DNA of 64,000 nucleotides from UBA6054 sp963975575 (lineage in GTDB: Bacteria; Planctomycetota; Phycisphaerae; Phycisphaerales; UBA1924). The stretch covers positions 124,001 to 188,000 of the forward strand of contig CAXBHL010000001.1 in assembly GCA_963975575.1 (NCBI GenBank), read 5' to 3'. Below the pieces are notes generated by a model, which searched no databases, was not told the DNA's origin, and saw only the letters and a program-made list of their open reading frames with translations. Below are positions 46,322 to 54,789 of this stretch, piece after piece; position 1 is the first letter of the stretch; each line of letters starts with the position of its first letter. Both the position numbers and the translations under genes were made by a program.

Positions 46322-48532
46322 ATGCGTTTCAACTCAGCCGCCCTTACGGCCAGCGCGATCGCGTTGATGGCCGGTTTGACCGCCGCCGGTCCGGTCAAGG
46401 CCCGCAAGATCACGCCCGCCCAGCCGGCCCCGAGCCGCCCGGCCGAACGCCCGGCAGAGCCGCAGGCCCAGCGCCACGTGATGCGGGCCCAGACCCTCAC
46501 CCCCACGCAGATGCTCGAGCGCACGCCGCGCAACACGCGGGGCGAGGCCCATTCGCCCGCCCGCGTCTGGAACGAGATGCTGCTCTTCGCCATCCGCCAC
46601 GACCTGGCGCGGCCGACGATCCACGCGCGCAACCTCTACCACATCTCCGGCGCGATGTACGACGCCTGGGCCGCGTACGACGCCGTGGCGGACCAGGTCA
46701 TCCACCAGGAGAAGCTCACCTCGGCCGACCCCGAGGCCGACCGCGCCGCCGCCATCGCCTACGCGACCTACCGCCTGATGCAGCACCGCTTCCAGTTCTC
46801 GGTGGGGGTGTTCGACATCTTCCCCGAGCTGGACAATCTGATGATCTCGCTCGGCTACGACCCGTTCTACTTCAATGACGTCGGCAACGACCCGCGCGCG
46901 GTGGGCACCCGCATCGCCCAGAGCTACATCGCCTACGGCCTGCAGGACGGCGCCAACGAGGCCAACGGCTACACCAACCAGGTTTACACGCCGGTCAACC
47001 CCCCGCTGGCGGTGGAAGAGCCGGGCAACCCGGACATCATCGACCCCAACCGCTGGCAGCCGCTGGCGCTGTCCGACTTTGTCGACCAGAACGGCAACCC
47101 GATCCCCGGCGGTTTCCCGCCGTTTCTCTCGCCCGAATGGGGCGAGGTGGAGGGCTTCTCGCTGCGTCCGTCGGACCTTGAGGTCCTCAGCCGCGACGGG
47201 CACGATTGGAAGGTCTGGCACAACCCCGGACCGCCCCCGCTGCACCAGGAGCCCGGCGACCTGTACCGCTGGGGCTTCGAGATGGTCTCGACCTGGTCGA
47301 GCCACCTCGATCCCGCCGACGGCGTGATGTGGGACGTGTCGCCCAACGCGATCGGTAACACCGTTCCGCTGCCCGGCATCGGCGGCGAAATGAGCTTCTA
47401 CGACCGCGTCACCGGCGCCCACGGCAGCCAGGGCTACACGGTCAACCCCGTCACCGGCCAGCCCTACCCACAGCAGATCGTCCCACGCGGCGACTACACC
47501 CGCATCCTCGCCGAGTTCTGGGCCGACGGCCCGTCCTCGGAGACGCCCCCCGGCCACTGGTTCACGATCATGAACTACGTGATCGACCACCCGGACTTCG
47601 ACCGCCGCTTCATGGGCGAAGGCCCGATCGTCGACCCGCTCGAGTTCGATGTGAAGAGCTACCTCTCGCTCGGCGCCGCGATGCACGACGTCGCGATCTC
47701 GTGCTGGTCCATCAAGGGCTATTACGACTACATCCGCCCGGTCTCCGCCATCCGCTTCCTGGCCGATCAGGGCCAGTGCTCCGACCCGACCGCGGCCAGC
47801 TACAACCCCGACGGCATCCACCTCATCGATGATCTGATCGAGGTTGTCACGCCGCAGACCACCGCGCCCGGCGGCAAGCACGAGCACCTCGCCGGCAGCG
47901 AGGGCAAGATCGCCATCAAGGCCTGGCGCGGGCCCGAGGCGATCGTCGACCCCAACATCGACACCGCCGGCGTCGGCTGGATCCTCGCCGAGAACTGGTG
48001 GCCCTACCAGCGTCCCAGCTTCGTGTCGCCGCCGTTTGCCGGCTACATGTCGGGGCACTCGACCTACTCCCGCGCCGCGGCCGAGCTGCTCACGCTGCTG
48101 ACCGGCTCGGAGTGGTTCCCCGGCGGGCTCGGCGAGTTCGTCGCGCCCCAGAACGAGTTCCTCGTCTTCGAGGAGGGGCCCTCCGTCGACGTCCACCTGC
48201 AGTGGGCCAGCTACCGCGACGCGTCGGACCAGTGCTCGCTCTCGCGCATGTGGGGCGGCATCCACCCGCCCGCCGACGACCTGCCCGGCCGCTACGTCGG
48301 CATGGTCATCGGGCCGGAGGCCTTCCATGAGGCGCGGCGCTACTTCAACGGGCAGAAGTCCTGCCCGGCGGACTATACCGCCGACGGCCTGGTCAACTTC
48401 GACGACGTGACGGAGTTCATCGCCGCCTTCACCGCCGGCGACGAGATCGCGGACACGGCCGCGCCGTGGCGGACCCTCAACTTCTTCGACATCGCCGAGT
48501 TCATCCAGCAGTGGAGCGCCGGCTGCCCGTAA
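46322..48532 (+). CDS. Vanadium-haloperoxidase-like PAP2 protein with dockerin tail
   Basis: 736 residues, GGAGAG before the ATG, signal peptide to about residue 21. The core (residues about 60-680) matches the vanadium-dependent haloperoxidase/PAP2 fold: YYDYIRPVSAIR, SGHSTYSRAAAELL and RMWGGIHPPADDLPGR hold the vanadate/phosphate-binding arginines, the catalytic SGH histidine and the histidine that would bind the metal. A dockerin pair follows (LVNFDDVTEFIAAF and LNFFDIAEFIQQWSAGCP); its first half is diverged. It could oxidise halides with peroxide or act as a phosphatase; the sequence alone does not decide. Confidence 0.85.
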   Translation: MRFNSAALTASAIALMAGLTAAGPVKARKITPAQPAPSRPAERPAEPQAQRHVMRAQTLTPTQMLERTPRNTRGEAHSPARVWNEMLLFAIRHDLARPTIHARNLYHISGAMYDAWAAYDAVADQVIHQEKLTSADPEADRAAAIAYATYRLMQHRFQFSVGVFDIFPELDNLMISLGYDPFYFNDVGNDPRAVGTRIAQSYIAYGLQDGANEANGYTNQVYTPVNPPLAVEEPGNPDIIDPNRWQPLALSDFVDQNGNPIPGGFPPFLSPEWGEVEGFSLRPSDLEVLSRDGHDWKVWHNPGPPPLHQEPGDLYRWGFEMVSTWSSHLDPADGVMWDVSPNAIGNTVPLPGIGGEMSFYDRVTGAHGSQGYTVNPVTGQPYPQQIVPRGDYTRILAEFWADGPSSETPPGHWFTIMNYVIDHPDFDRRFMGEGPIVDPLEFDVKSYLSLGAAMHDVAISCWSIKGYYDYIRPVSAIRFLADQGQCSDPTAASYNPDGIHLIDDLIEVVTPQTTAPGGKHEHLAGSEGKIAIKAWRGPEAIVDPNIDTAGVGWILAENWWPYQRPSFVSPPFAGYMSGHSTYSRAAAELLTLLTGSEWFPGGLGEFVAPQNEFLVFEEGPSVDVHLQWASYRDASDQCSLSRMWGGIHPPADDLPGRYVGMVIGPEAFHEARRYFNGQKSCPADYTADGLVNFDDVTEFIAAFTAGDEIADTAAPWRTLNFFDIAEFIQQWSAGCP

Positions 48533-48564
48533 AGCCCGCCCCTCCCGTGCAACGATCCCGCAAG

Positions 48565-48596
48565 GCCCCCGCTCGTCCGAGCGGGGGCTTTTCTTT
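48565..48596 (+). terminator. Rho-independent terminator after the haloperoxidase gene
   Basis: GCCCCCGCTCG and CGAGCGGGGGC form a perfect 11-bp stem with a 2-base gap, followed by TTTTCTTT. It separates the dockerin protein from ispD. Confidence 0.95.
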
Positions 48597-48631
48597 GGAA
48601 ACGTCCGCGGAAAGGGCGACTATCGTCGCAG

Positions 48632-49444
48632 ATGCGATTGGCCGTCATCATCCCCGCCGCCGGTTCGTCCAGCCGATTCAACACGGAGGCCGCCGCGTCC
48701 GGCGTGGAGGCGCTCGGCGCCAGGTCCAAGCTCGACGAGGACCTGGGCGGCCGCACCGTGCTGCAGCGCACGATCGAGCTGTTCAACACCCGCCCGGAGA
48801 CGGAGACGGTGATCGTCGCCGGCCCGTACGGGGAAGAGGCGATGGCCGCGTTTAGGTTCCGCCACGCGGACATGCTGGCCATGCTCGGCGTGACGATCGT
48901 GCGCGGCGGGGCGTCGCAGCGGTGGGAGACGGTCAAGGCCGCGCTGGACGCGGTGCCCGCCGCCGCCACGCACGTCGCGGTCCATGACGCCGCCCGCCCC
49001 GCGTGCCCGCCGGACCTGATCGACCGCGTGCTCGACGCCGCGCAGCGGTTCCCGGCGGTGGTGCCGGGCGTCGAGATCGACAGCACGATCAAGCGGACGG
49101 GCGGCACCGTTTCGGACGAGAAGGCGGATCCGCTGGCTGGCATCCTCGGCGTCGAGGACAAAGCGCCGCTGCACGCGGTGAAGGAAACGGTCGATCGCGA
49201 CGGGCTGGTGCTGGCGCAGACGCCGCAGGTGTTCGAGCGCAGCCTGCTCGTCCGCGCGTACGCCCAGGCCGACATGACCAGCACCGACGACGCGGGCCTG
49301 GTCGAGCGGCTCGGCGAGCGGGTGGTGGTCGTGCGGGGCGACCCGCGGAACATCAAGATCACGCGCCCCGTGGATCTGGACATGATCCGGCGGGTGATGA
49401 ACTACCGCGGCCCGGACTCCAAGCCGGCGCACCTGCGGTTCTGA
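48632..49444 (+). CDS. ispD: 2-C-methyl-D-erythritol 4-phosphate cytidylyltransferase
   Basis: 270 residues, about 35 longer than E. coli IspD. Third step of the MEP isoprenoid pathway: CTP plus MEP gives CDP-ME. Landmarks: PAAGSSSRF (glycine-rich CTP loop), then a longer insertion (NTEAAASGVEALGARSK), RGGASQRWETVKAAL, VHDAARP, AQTPQVF and STDDAGLVE with the catalytic lysine region ITRPVDLDMIRR. Stand-alone after a strong terminator; ispF is not adjacent. Confidence 0.95.
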   Translation: MRLAVIIPAAGSSSRFNTEAAASGVEALGARSKLDEDLGGRTVLQRTIELFNTRPETETVIVAGPYGEEAMAAFRFRHADMLAMLGVTIVRGGASQRWETVKAALDAVPAAATHVAVHDAARPACPPDLIDRVLDAAQRFPAVVPGVEIDSTIKRTGGTVSDEKADPLAGILGVEDKAPLHAVKETVDRDGLVLAQTPQVFERSLLVRAYAQADMTSTDDAGLVERLGERVVVVRGDPRNIKITRPVDLDMIRRVMNYRGPDSKPAHLRF

Positions 49445-49549
49445 CCCCTCACGACGCGACGGGCGCGCCGCGCTCCCCGTGATTCGCTCCAGATTCGATG
49501 GCCCGCGGGCGGTCCCGTTGCCGGGTGCTGGTCAGGTCCGATCATTATT

Positions 49550-49577
49550 TTGACGGATCCGTTTGTAAACGGTTACA
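49550..49577 (+). promoter_or_regulatory. Promoter with LacI-type operator
   Basis: TTGACG at 49550 is followed by the 14-base palindrome TGTAAACGGTTACA at 49564-49577, which fits the TGTAAACGTTTACA pattern of LacI/GalR-family operators except at one base. It overlaps the expected -10 region (TTACAT at 49573), so a bound repressor would block the promoter of the PEP-CTERM gene at 49741. Confidence 0.6.
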
Positions 49578-49740
49578 TGCGGTGTATCTTCGATCCCGAT
49601 CACCGGTTGCTCGTGGGTTTGACCGGGCGCCAGCACAACTCAATCGGAACATCCCCGCCCGGCGTTCGGGCGGGGGGCATCTCGTGGGCCGCGTGCCGAC
49701 CGACGCTGTCGGTGCGCCCATATCTCGGAGGGAATCACGC

Positions 49741-50427
49741 ATGAACCGCATCGCCACCGCACTCGTCCTCACGACCGTCGGCACCGCCGCCACCGCGGGC
49801 ATCATCGGGGTGGACTTCGGAGATCAGTCCAATATCACCCCGGGCAACTACAACAACATCGACCACATCCAGAACCCGGTCTTCAACCTGATCGACACCG
49901 ACGGGAACGGCACCGGCTACACGCTGAACGTCACCGACAACTTCTGGCCCGGATCGAACCAGAGCGGCGCGCCCGCCGGCGCCGGCGACGCGGCCGGCAT
50001 CCCCAGCCAGGCGACCGCCGACAACCTGTTCGGCTCGCTCTCGGCGTTCGGCGGCTTCACCGAGCCGACCGGCGGCTTCACCATCGGCGGGCTCGACGCC
50101 ACCGGCGCGACCACCTACGACTTTATGTTCTTCGGATCGCGCATGGGCGTCTCGGACAACCGGGAGACCATGTACACCGCCACCGGAGCCAACTCGGACT
50201 TCGCCCTGCTCGACACCGCCAACAACACCAGCAACGTCACGCGGCTGACGGGCATCCAGGCCGACGCGAACGGCGAGATCGTCATCTCGGTCACCGCCGG
50301 CCCGAACAACACCAACTCGTTCGGATTCTACTACCTGGGATACATGGAGTTCGCCGCCGTCCCCGCTCCCTCGACGGCGTTCCTGCTGGGCCTGGGCTCG
50401 CTGGGCGCGATGCGTCGCCGGCGCTGA
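49741..50427 (+). CDS. PEP-CTERM-type secreted protein
   Basis: 228 residues from the ATG at 49741 with GGAGGG upstream; the longer frame upstream has no signal peptide. Signal peptide (ALVLTTVGTAATAG), a beta-rich body beginning IIGVDFGDQSN and containing TYDFMFFGSR and GYMEFA, and the C-terminal VPAPSTAFLLGLGSLG followed by AMRRRR. The body resembles planctomycete surface proteins of about 200 residues; no enzyme motif. It stands behind a LacI-type operator, so it may be induced by a sugar. Confidence 0.8.
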   Translation: MNRIATALVLTTVGTAATAGIIGVDFGDQSNITPGNYNNIDHIQNPVFNLIDTDGNGTGYTLNVTDNFWPGSNQSGAPAGAGDAAGIPSQATADNLFGSLSAFGGFTEPTGGFTIGGLDATGATTYDFMFFGSRMGVSDNRETMYTATGANSDFALLDTANNTSNVTRLTGIQADANGEIVISVTAGPNNTNSFGFYYLGYMEFAAVPAPSTAFLLGLGSLGAMRRRR

Positions 50428-50493
50428 GCCGATCCTTCCAACCGACCACGCACCATGTCCGTTCGTTCACAGAGTTCAACGAGGATCCACACC

Positions 50494-51351
50494 ATGCTTA
50501 CGAACAAGCGATCCGCGCCCCTGGCCGCCATCGTCCTGCTCGCCGTCGCGTCTACCGCGGACGCCGAGCCCAAGAGCCTGCTGTTCTACGGCAACAGCTT
50601 CACCGGCAACGCGGGGGGCGTGCACCTGATGGTGCGAGACATCGCCACGGCCGCGGGCCACGAGACGCCCCACATCTACGGGCGCATCGTGAGCGGCCAG
50701 ACGCTCCAGTATCACCTGGCCACCGGCACCTCGGTCATCACCTCGGGCATCCCGGCGGGGGACCGGTGGGACGCGGTCGTCCTGCAGGAGTACAGCACCC
50801 GCCCGACGACGCACCCGACGGACGGGAACGTGCCCGCGTTCCGGGCCGCGGCCCAGGGCCTGTACCAGGCGGTGCTCGACCACAGCCCCGACGCGCAGGC
50901 GGTGCTCTACGAGACCTGGGCCCGCAACCCCGGGCACCACTTCTACCCCGGCATCTGGTCGGGAGCGCCCGAGATGCAGGCCCAGCTGCGTGAGAACTAC
51001 AACTCGGCCAGCGATCTGCTCAACACGATCGGCACGTCGGAGGTCGCCCGCGTCGGCGACGCGTTCGAGGCGGGCGGGTTCGACAACTCGCTGTACGCCG
51101 GGGATCTGTACCACCAGAACAACCGGGGCGCACTCCTGGCGGCGCTGGTGATCTACGGCACGATCTACGACGACATCACCACCTCGGACATCGACCTGAC
51201 GCCGCTGATGACCTCGTACGGACTCGACCAGGACGACTTCGCGTTCGCGACGAACCTGGCCGACACGGTGCTGGTGCCCGGCCCCGGGGGGGCGGGTCTG
51301 CTGGCGGGACTGGGCGTGCTGGCGGCCCGTCGTCGTCGCTCCCGCGACTGA
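50494..51351 (+). CDS. SGNH-like hydrolase (DUF4886 type) with PEP-CTERM tail
   Basis: 285 residues from the ATG at 50494 (GAGGA upstream). Signal peptide to ADAEP, then block I GNSFTGN (serine nucleophile in the SGNH manner), VVLQEYSTRP, ETWARNPGHHFYPG and block V-like AGDLYHQNNRG (Asp and His). The tail VPGPGGAGLLAGLGVLAARRRRSRD is represented here by VPGPG...RRRR plus four extra residues. It probably hydrolyses an ester on an extracellular substrate. It lies 66 bases after the previous gene and probably shares its promoter. Confidence 0.8.
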   Translation: MLTNKRSAPLAAIVLLAVASTADAEPKSLLFYGNSFTGNAGGVHLMVRDIATAAGHETPHIYGRIVSGQTLQYHLATGTSVITSGIPAGDRWDAVVLQEYSTRPTTHPTDGNVPAFRAAAQGLYQAVLDHSPDAQAVLYETWARNPGHHFYPGIWSGAPEMQAQLRENYNSASDLLNTIGTSEVARVGDAFEAGGFDNSLYAGDLYHQNNRGALLAALVIYGTIYDDITTSDIDLTPLMTSYGLDQDDFAFATNLADTVLVPGPGGAGLLAGLGVLAARRRRSRD

Positions 51352-51435
51352 TCGTCGTTTCTGCCGGGCCTGCGCGGGGGCGTCCGGTCGGGCACCGCCG
51401 CCCATTCTCCGCCGTTCCGGCTGTTCCCAATTTCC

Positions 51436-51477
51436 ACGCCCGGCGTGCGCTCGCGCGTTCCCGGGCGTTTTCTCTTT
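51436..51477 (+). terminator. Rho-independent terminator
   Basis: ACGCCCGG at 51436 pairs with CCGGGCGT at 51461-51468, followed by TTTCTCTTT. It ends the two-gene PEP-CTERM/SGNH unit. Confidence 0.85.
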
Positions 51478-51649
51478 GGGCGGCACGGGTGCCAGCCGGG
51501 TGCCGGATCTGGCCGGCGATCCGGTGGTCCACCGTGTCCGGGCGGGTCCCACGGGTGGTAGGTGCCGATGCTCCAGTCGCGTCCGCCGACAGGGCTGGTC
51601 CGACGGCCGGAGCGTGGCGCCTGTTCGAACGGTCTTCCCGAAAGAACGC

Positions 51650-52261
51650 TCAGTACCGCCGGACGACGCCTTTGACGATGCCCTGGATCTGGCAGAACTT
51701 GACGCGGATGGGCTCGAAGGCGGGGTTGGCGGGCTGGAGGCGGATGTGGTCCGACTCCTTGAAGAAGGTCTTGAGGGTGGTCGAGCCGTCCTCGAGCAGG
51801 GCGACGACGCGGTCGCCGTTGGACGCCACCTGGGCGCGCTCCAGCAGGATGATGTCGCCGTCGAGGATGCCCTCGTCGCGCATCGACTCGCCCTCGACCT
51901 GGAGGGCGAAGGTGGAGCCGGCGTCGTCGTAGGTGCCCAGGAACTCGGCGAGGTCGATCTCGTCGGCGTCCTCGACGCGCTCGATCGGGTAGCCGGCGGC
52001 GATGCGCCCGACCAGGGGGTACTTGAGCGGGCGGTCCTCGTCGGGGACCGCGATGCCCTCAGCGATCGACAAAGAGCGAGCCTTGTTGGCTTCGCGGATG
52101 AGCGCGCCCTTCTTGATGAGCGCCTCGACGTGCTCGAACACCGTGACCTTGCTCACGCCGATCTCGTCGGCGAGTTCCTGCATGGTCGGGGAATAGCCAC
52201 GCCGGATCCGGGAGTCCCGGATGAGCTGCAGGATCTTGAGTTGCTTGGGAGTCAGGTTCAT
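51650..52261 (-). CDS. lexA: LexA repressor
   Basis: 203 residues. The N-terminal winged helix (residues 1-65) reads MNLTPKQLKILQLIRDSRIR, and the self-cleavage site is A89-G90 in RIAAGYPIE. The catalytic serine is S126 (EGESMRDEG) and the lysine K164 (TTLKTF). It represses the DNA-damage (SOS) genes and is inactivated with RecA. GAAAGGA lies upstream of the start. The upstream gene on the same strand overlaps it in another frame. Confidence 0.97.
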   Translation of the reverse strand: MNLTPKQLKILQLIRDSRIRRGYSPTMQELADEIGVSKVTVFEHVEALIKKGALIREANKARSLSIAEGIAVPDEDRPLKYPLVGRIAAGYPIERVEDADEIDLAEFLGTYDDAGSTFALQVEGESMRDEGILDGDIILLERAQVASNGDRVVALLEDGSTTLKTFFKESDHIRLQPANPAFEPIRVKFCQIQGIVKGVVRRY

Positions 52262-52754
52262 GGATGCTGTCCTTTCCGTCGTTCGTTGCTGCGTCCACCA
52301 GCCGCAGACGCCCGCTGCCGTCCCGCTCGATGCCCGGGCTTCTGGGAGCGGAGTTCCCCGAAGCCCTTCTCAGCGCCCGGTGGACCCCCGCGAGGCGGTC
52401 CTCCTGACGGATCAGTCGACGCTCGCAGGCCACCAGCAGCCCGAGCGCTTCCGCCCGCGGATCGGCCGCGAGCTTTTCCCTGGCGGGGCGTGCGTCCGTG
52501 CGGACCAGGCCCAGCCCCAAACCCCTCCCCCGGCACAGGCCCGCGACCGAAGCGATCGCGGCGTTCGACCCGAGCCCCCGCCCGACCCCACGCCCGAACG
52601 CCGCCCGCGGCGTGTCGCGGTACTCCCCGACGAACCGGCCGCCGGGTCCGAGCATCACCAGCGGCGGCTCCTCGGCCCGCGTGGGCGTGTCCGCGAGATT
52701 GGAGCCGGTGCCCGCGGGGCTTTGAGCGAATCGTGCCGTCTGCATCCGTGTCAT
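52059..52754 (-). CDS. Unknown gene leading into lexA
   Basis: 231 codons from the ATG at 52754 (GGAGAGGA upstream). The first 160 residues have normal composition and mostly G/C third positions (VMLGPGGRFVGEYRDTPRAA, ADPRAEALGLLVACERRLIR). The frame stays open for about 203 bases into lexA, where it is a frame-shifted copy and looks non-coding, so the true end may be altered by a frameshift or the gene may really overlap. A promoter and operator just upstream serve both. Possibly an SOS gene; not recognised. Confidence 0.55.
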   Translation of the reverse strand: MTRMQTARFAQSPAGTGSNLADTPTRAEEPPLVMLGPGGRFVGEYRDTPRAAFGRGVGRGLGSNAAIASVAGLCRGRGLGLGLVRTDARPAREKLAADPRAEALGLLVACERRLIRQEDRLAGVHRALRRASGNSAPRSPGIERDGSGRLRLVDAATNDGKDSIHEPDSQATQDPAAHPGLPDPAWLFPDHAGTRRRDRREQGHGVRARRGAHQEGRAHPRSQQGSLFVDR

Positions 52755-52852
52755 GCGCCGTGTCCTCTCCAAGCCATCCGGCCCGGAAGCGGGCCGCTTG
52801 TGATGACTTTGATCGGGTGTTGTGTTCGACGCCCGCCACGGATTTTTCTTCA

Positions 52853-52867
52853 CTTGTTCGGTACAAG
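52853..52867. promoter_or_regulatory. Inverted repeat overlapping the lexA-operon -10
   Basis: CTTGT-TCGGT-ACAAG, a perfect 5-bp inverted repeat with a 5-base spacer, overlaps the -10 box of the promoter on the minus strand. It is a candidate LexA box, since lexA genes normally repress themselves; the motif is inferred from position only. Confidence 0.5.
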
Positions 52868-52893
52868 ATAGCCAATCACAACCCCCACGACAA
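52865..52893 (-). promoter_or_regulatory. Promoter of the lexA operon
   Basis: On the minus strand TTGTCG (52893-52888) and TATCTT (52870-52865) are separated by 17 bases and lie about 110 bases before the ATG at 52754. Confidence 0.6.
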
Positions 52894-52960
52894 GGGTTTT
52901 TTGACGCAAAGCACCGAAAATCAACCAACTACGGCCTGTCCGCCCCCCGAACGGGTGAGG

Positions 52961-52989
52961 AAAAAGCCCGCTCCGGATCCGGATCGGGC
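52961..52989 (-). terminator. Rho-independent terminator of the dprA operon
   Basis: On the minus strand an inverted repeat GCCCGATCCGGA/TCCGGAGCGGGC is followed by five T residues, about 60 bases past the dprA stop at 53050. Confidence 0.85.
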
Positions 52990-53049
52990 CGCGCAAGACC
53001 TGCGGTGCGGTCGGTCCCCGCCCACCCGAGCGGGGTGAAAGGGTCGGCG

Positions 53050-54249
53050 TTATCGGGCCCGCTCGAAGCGGGACCCGTTCCGACGTACGCGCCCGGCCAG
53101 TTCGAGCATGGTCAGGGCCGCCCGGATGGGGCCCGCGTCCAGGCCGACGCGCTCGCCGATGTCCTCGGCCGAGCGCGGCTCGGACATCGATCCGAGGATG
53201 GCACGCTGCAGGTCGGTCAGGTCGCCCATGGTTTCGTCCGCGTCGGGCCCGTCGCCCGCGAACAGGCCGTTGCGGGGCGGGTCGTGCCGGGCCGGGTCGG
53301 CGGTCATCGCGTCGTGCGTGCCGGCGTGCAGGTGGCGGGCGTGGCTTTCCAGCACGCCGATCACGTCGGCGGGCTCGCAGACCAGGTGCGCGCCCTGCTT
53401 GAGCAGTTCGTGCGTGCCCGCGCTCGCGGCCGAGTCCACACGCCCGGGGATGCCCATCACCTCGCGCCCGTGGTCGTCCGCGGCGTGGCGGGCCGTGATC
53501 AACGCGCCGCTCTTCAGCCCCGCCTCGATCACCAGCACGCCCAGCGACAGGCCCGAGATGATCCGGTTGCGGGCCGGGAAGTTCTCGGCGTTGGGGCCGG
53601 TCTCGGCGGGCAGCTCGCTGATGACCGCGCCGTGCCCGTCCGCGATGCGGTCGAACAGGTCGCGGTTTTCCGGCGGGTAGCACTTGGCGATGCCGCAGCC
53701 GAGCACGGCGATGGTGCGCCCGCCGGCGTCCATCGCGCCGCGGTGGGCGGCCGTGTCGATGCCGCGAGCGCCGCCCGAGACCAGCGTCAGCCCCGCGCGG
53801 GCGAGCGCCCCGCCGAACAGCCCGGACTGCTCGATGCCGTAATGCGTGCAGCCCCGGGAGCCGACGATGGCGACGGGGTAGCGGTCAAGATCGTGCGGGC
53901 GGAGCTGGCCCCGCACACTGAGCACCGGCGGCGCGGCGGGGATCTGCCGCAGCAGCGGGGGGTAGTCGTCGTCGGCAATCGTCACCAGGCCCGCTCCGGC
54001 CTTGGCCAGGCGTTCGAGTTCGCGGTCGGCCAACGGGCCGGCCTCGCGGACGCCCTTGAGGATGGTGCGGGACAGTTTGTCGCCGATGCCCGGCACGCGG
54101 GCGAGGTCCGCGCCCGACGCGCCCAGCACGCCCTCGAACGAGCCGAACGCCTCCAGCACGCGGGCGATGCGCACGGGGCCTAGGCCCTGAACAAGGGTGA
54201 GTGAGAGCAGGCCGCGGGCCGACGGGCTGATCGTGTCCGGCGTGTGCAC
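53050..54249 (-). CDS. dprA: DNA-processing protein DprA
   Basis: 399 residues. The N-terminal helix-hairpin-helix region (LTLVQGLGPVRIARVLEAFG) is followed by the Rossmann-type DprA core (VAIVGSRGCTHYG, LVSGGARGIDTAAHRGAM, GCGIAKCYPPENRDLF, ISELP...ENFPARNRIISGLS) and a C-terminal winged helix (LTDLQRAILGSMSEPRSAED). DprA loads RecA on incoming single-stranded DNA in natural transformation. It follows a small lipoprotein gene by 4 bases, so the two share a transcript. The central part has a longer linker (residues about 300-340) than usual. Confidence 0.95.
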   Translation of the reverse strand: MHTPDTISPSARGLLSLTLVQGLGPVRIARVLEAFGSFEGVLGASGADLARVPGIGDKLSRTILKGVREAGPLADRELERLAKAGAGLVTIADDDYPPLLRQIPAAPPVLSVRGQLRPHDLDRYPVAIVGSRGCTHYGIEQSGLFGGALARAGLTLVSGGARGIDTAAHRGAMDAGGRTIAVLGCGIAKCYPPENRDLFDRIADGHGAVISELPAETGPNAENFPARNRIISGLSLGVLVIEAGLKSGALITARHAADDHGREVMGIPGRVDSAASAGTHELLKQGAHLVCEPADVIGVLESHARHLHAGTHDAMTADPARHDPPRNGLFAGDGPDADETMGDLTDLQRAILGSMSEPRSAEDIGERVGLDAGPIRAALTMLELAGRVRRNGSRFERAR

Positions 54250-54253
54250 GGGC

Positions 54254-54688
54254 TTACTCGTCGAACGATTCCACGGGCACGACGCGGGCGTAGATGCTGT
54301 CCTTGGGGTCCGCGTGGCGGTCGAGCACGCGGGCGACGACCTCGACCTTGGTCTCGGCGGGCACCTGCGTGAGGGCCCGGAGGTTGACGAAGGCCTGGGT
54401 GTGCATGAAGGCGGGGTCGGGGCGTCGGGCGGTGACGAAGACGCGCTGGCCGTCGGGGATGATCTCGGCCTTGTCGATGGTCAGCGTCCAGCCGCCGGTG
54501 GGCACGCGCATCACGACGAGGTGGCGTCCGCTGGCGGTGTCGAGCATGATGGGCGGCGTCGAGGGTTTGGGGTCGGTGATCATCTCCTGCGACCTCCACG
54601 GGAGTTTGTCGACCACGCGGCAGCCCGCGGGGATCAACAGGCAGGCTGCGAGCAGCATCAATCCGGCGGTGCGTGTGTGTTTCGGCAT
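54254..54688 (-). CDS. Small lipoprotein, unknown
   Basis: 144 residues from the ATG at 54688 with GGAGGG upstream. Signal segment MPKHTRTAGLMLLAACLLIP and lipobox PAGC with C23 lipidated. The body (VVMRVPTGGWTLTIDKAEII, FVTARRPDPAFMHTQAFVNL, KVEVVARVLDR) is beta-rich without recognised domain. It leads a two-gene unit with dprA; a link to DNA uptake is possible but not shown by sequence. Longer frames upstream of the lipoprotein are not credible. Confidence 0.75.
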   Translation of the reverse strand: MPKHTRTAGLMLLAACLLIPAGCRVVDKLPWRSQEMITDPKPSTPPIMLDTASGRHLVVMRVPTGGWTLTIDKAEIIPDGQRVFVTARRPDPAFMHTQAFVNLRALTQVPAETKVEVVARVLDRHADPKDSIYARVVPVESFDE

Positions 54689-54789
54689 GGCATCCCTCCG
54701 GCCGGGCGTGACACCGGCCGCCCTGTTCGCGGGATGTATGGTAGCGGGAACCCCTGTCGGATGCACGCGGGCATTCAGCGCCGGGATGG

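Noticed and set aside
52258..52875. Alternative frame ending in ATGA at the lexA start
   Set aside because: The overlap with lexA is attractive, but the frame is almost entirely R, G, A, P and S, typical of a shadow; the frame starting at 52754 has normal composition and a ribosome binding site.
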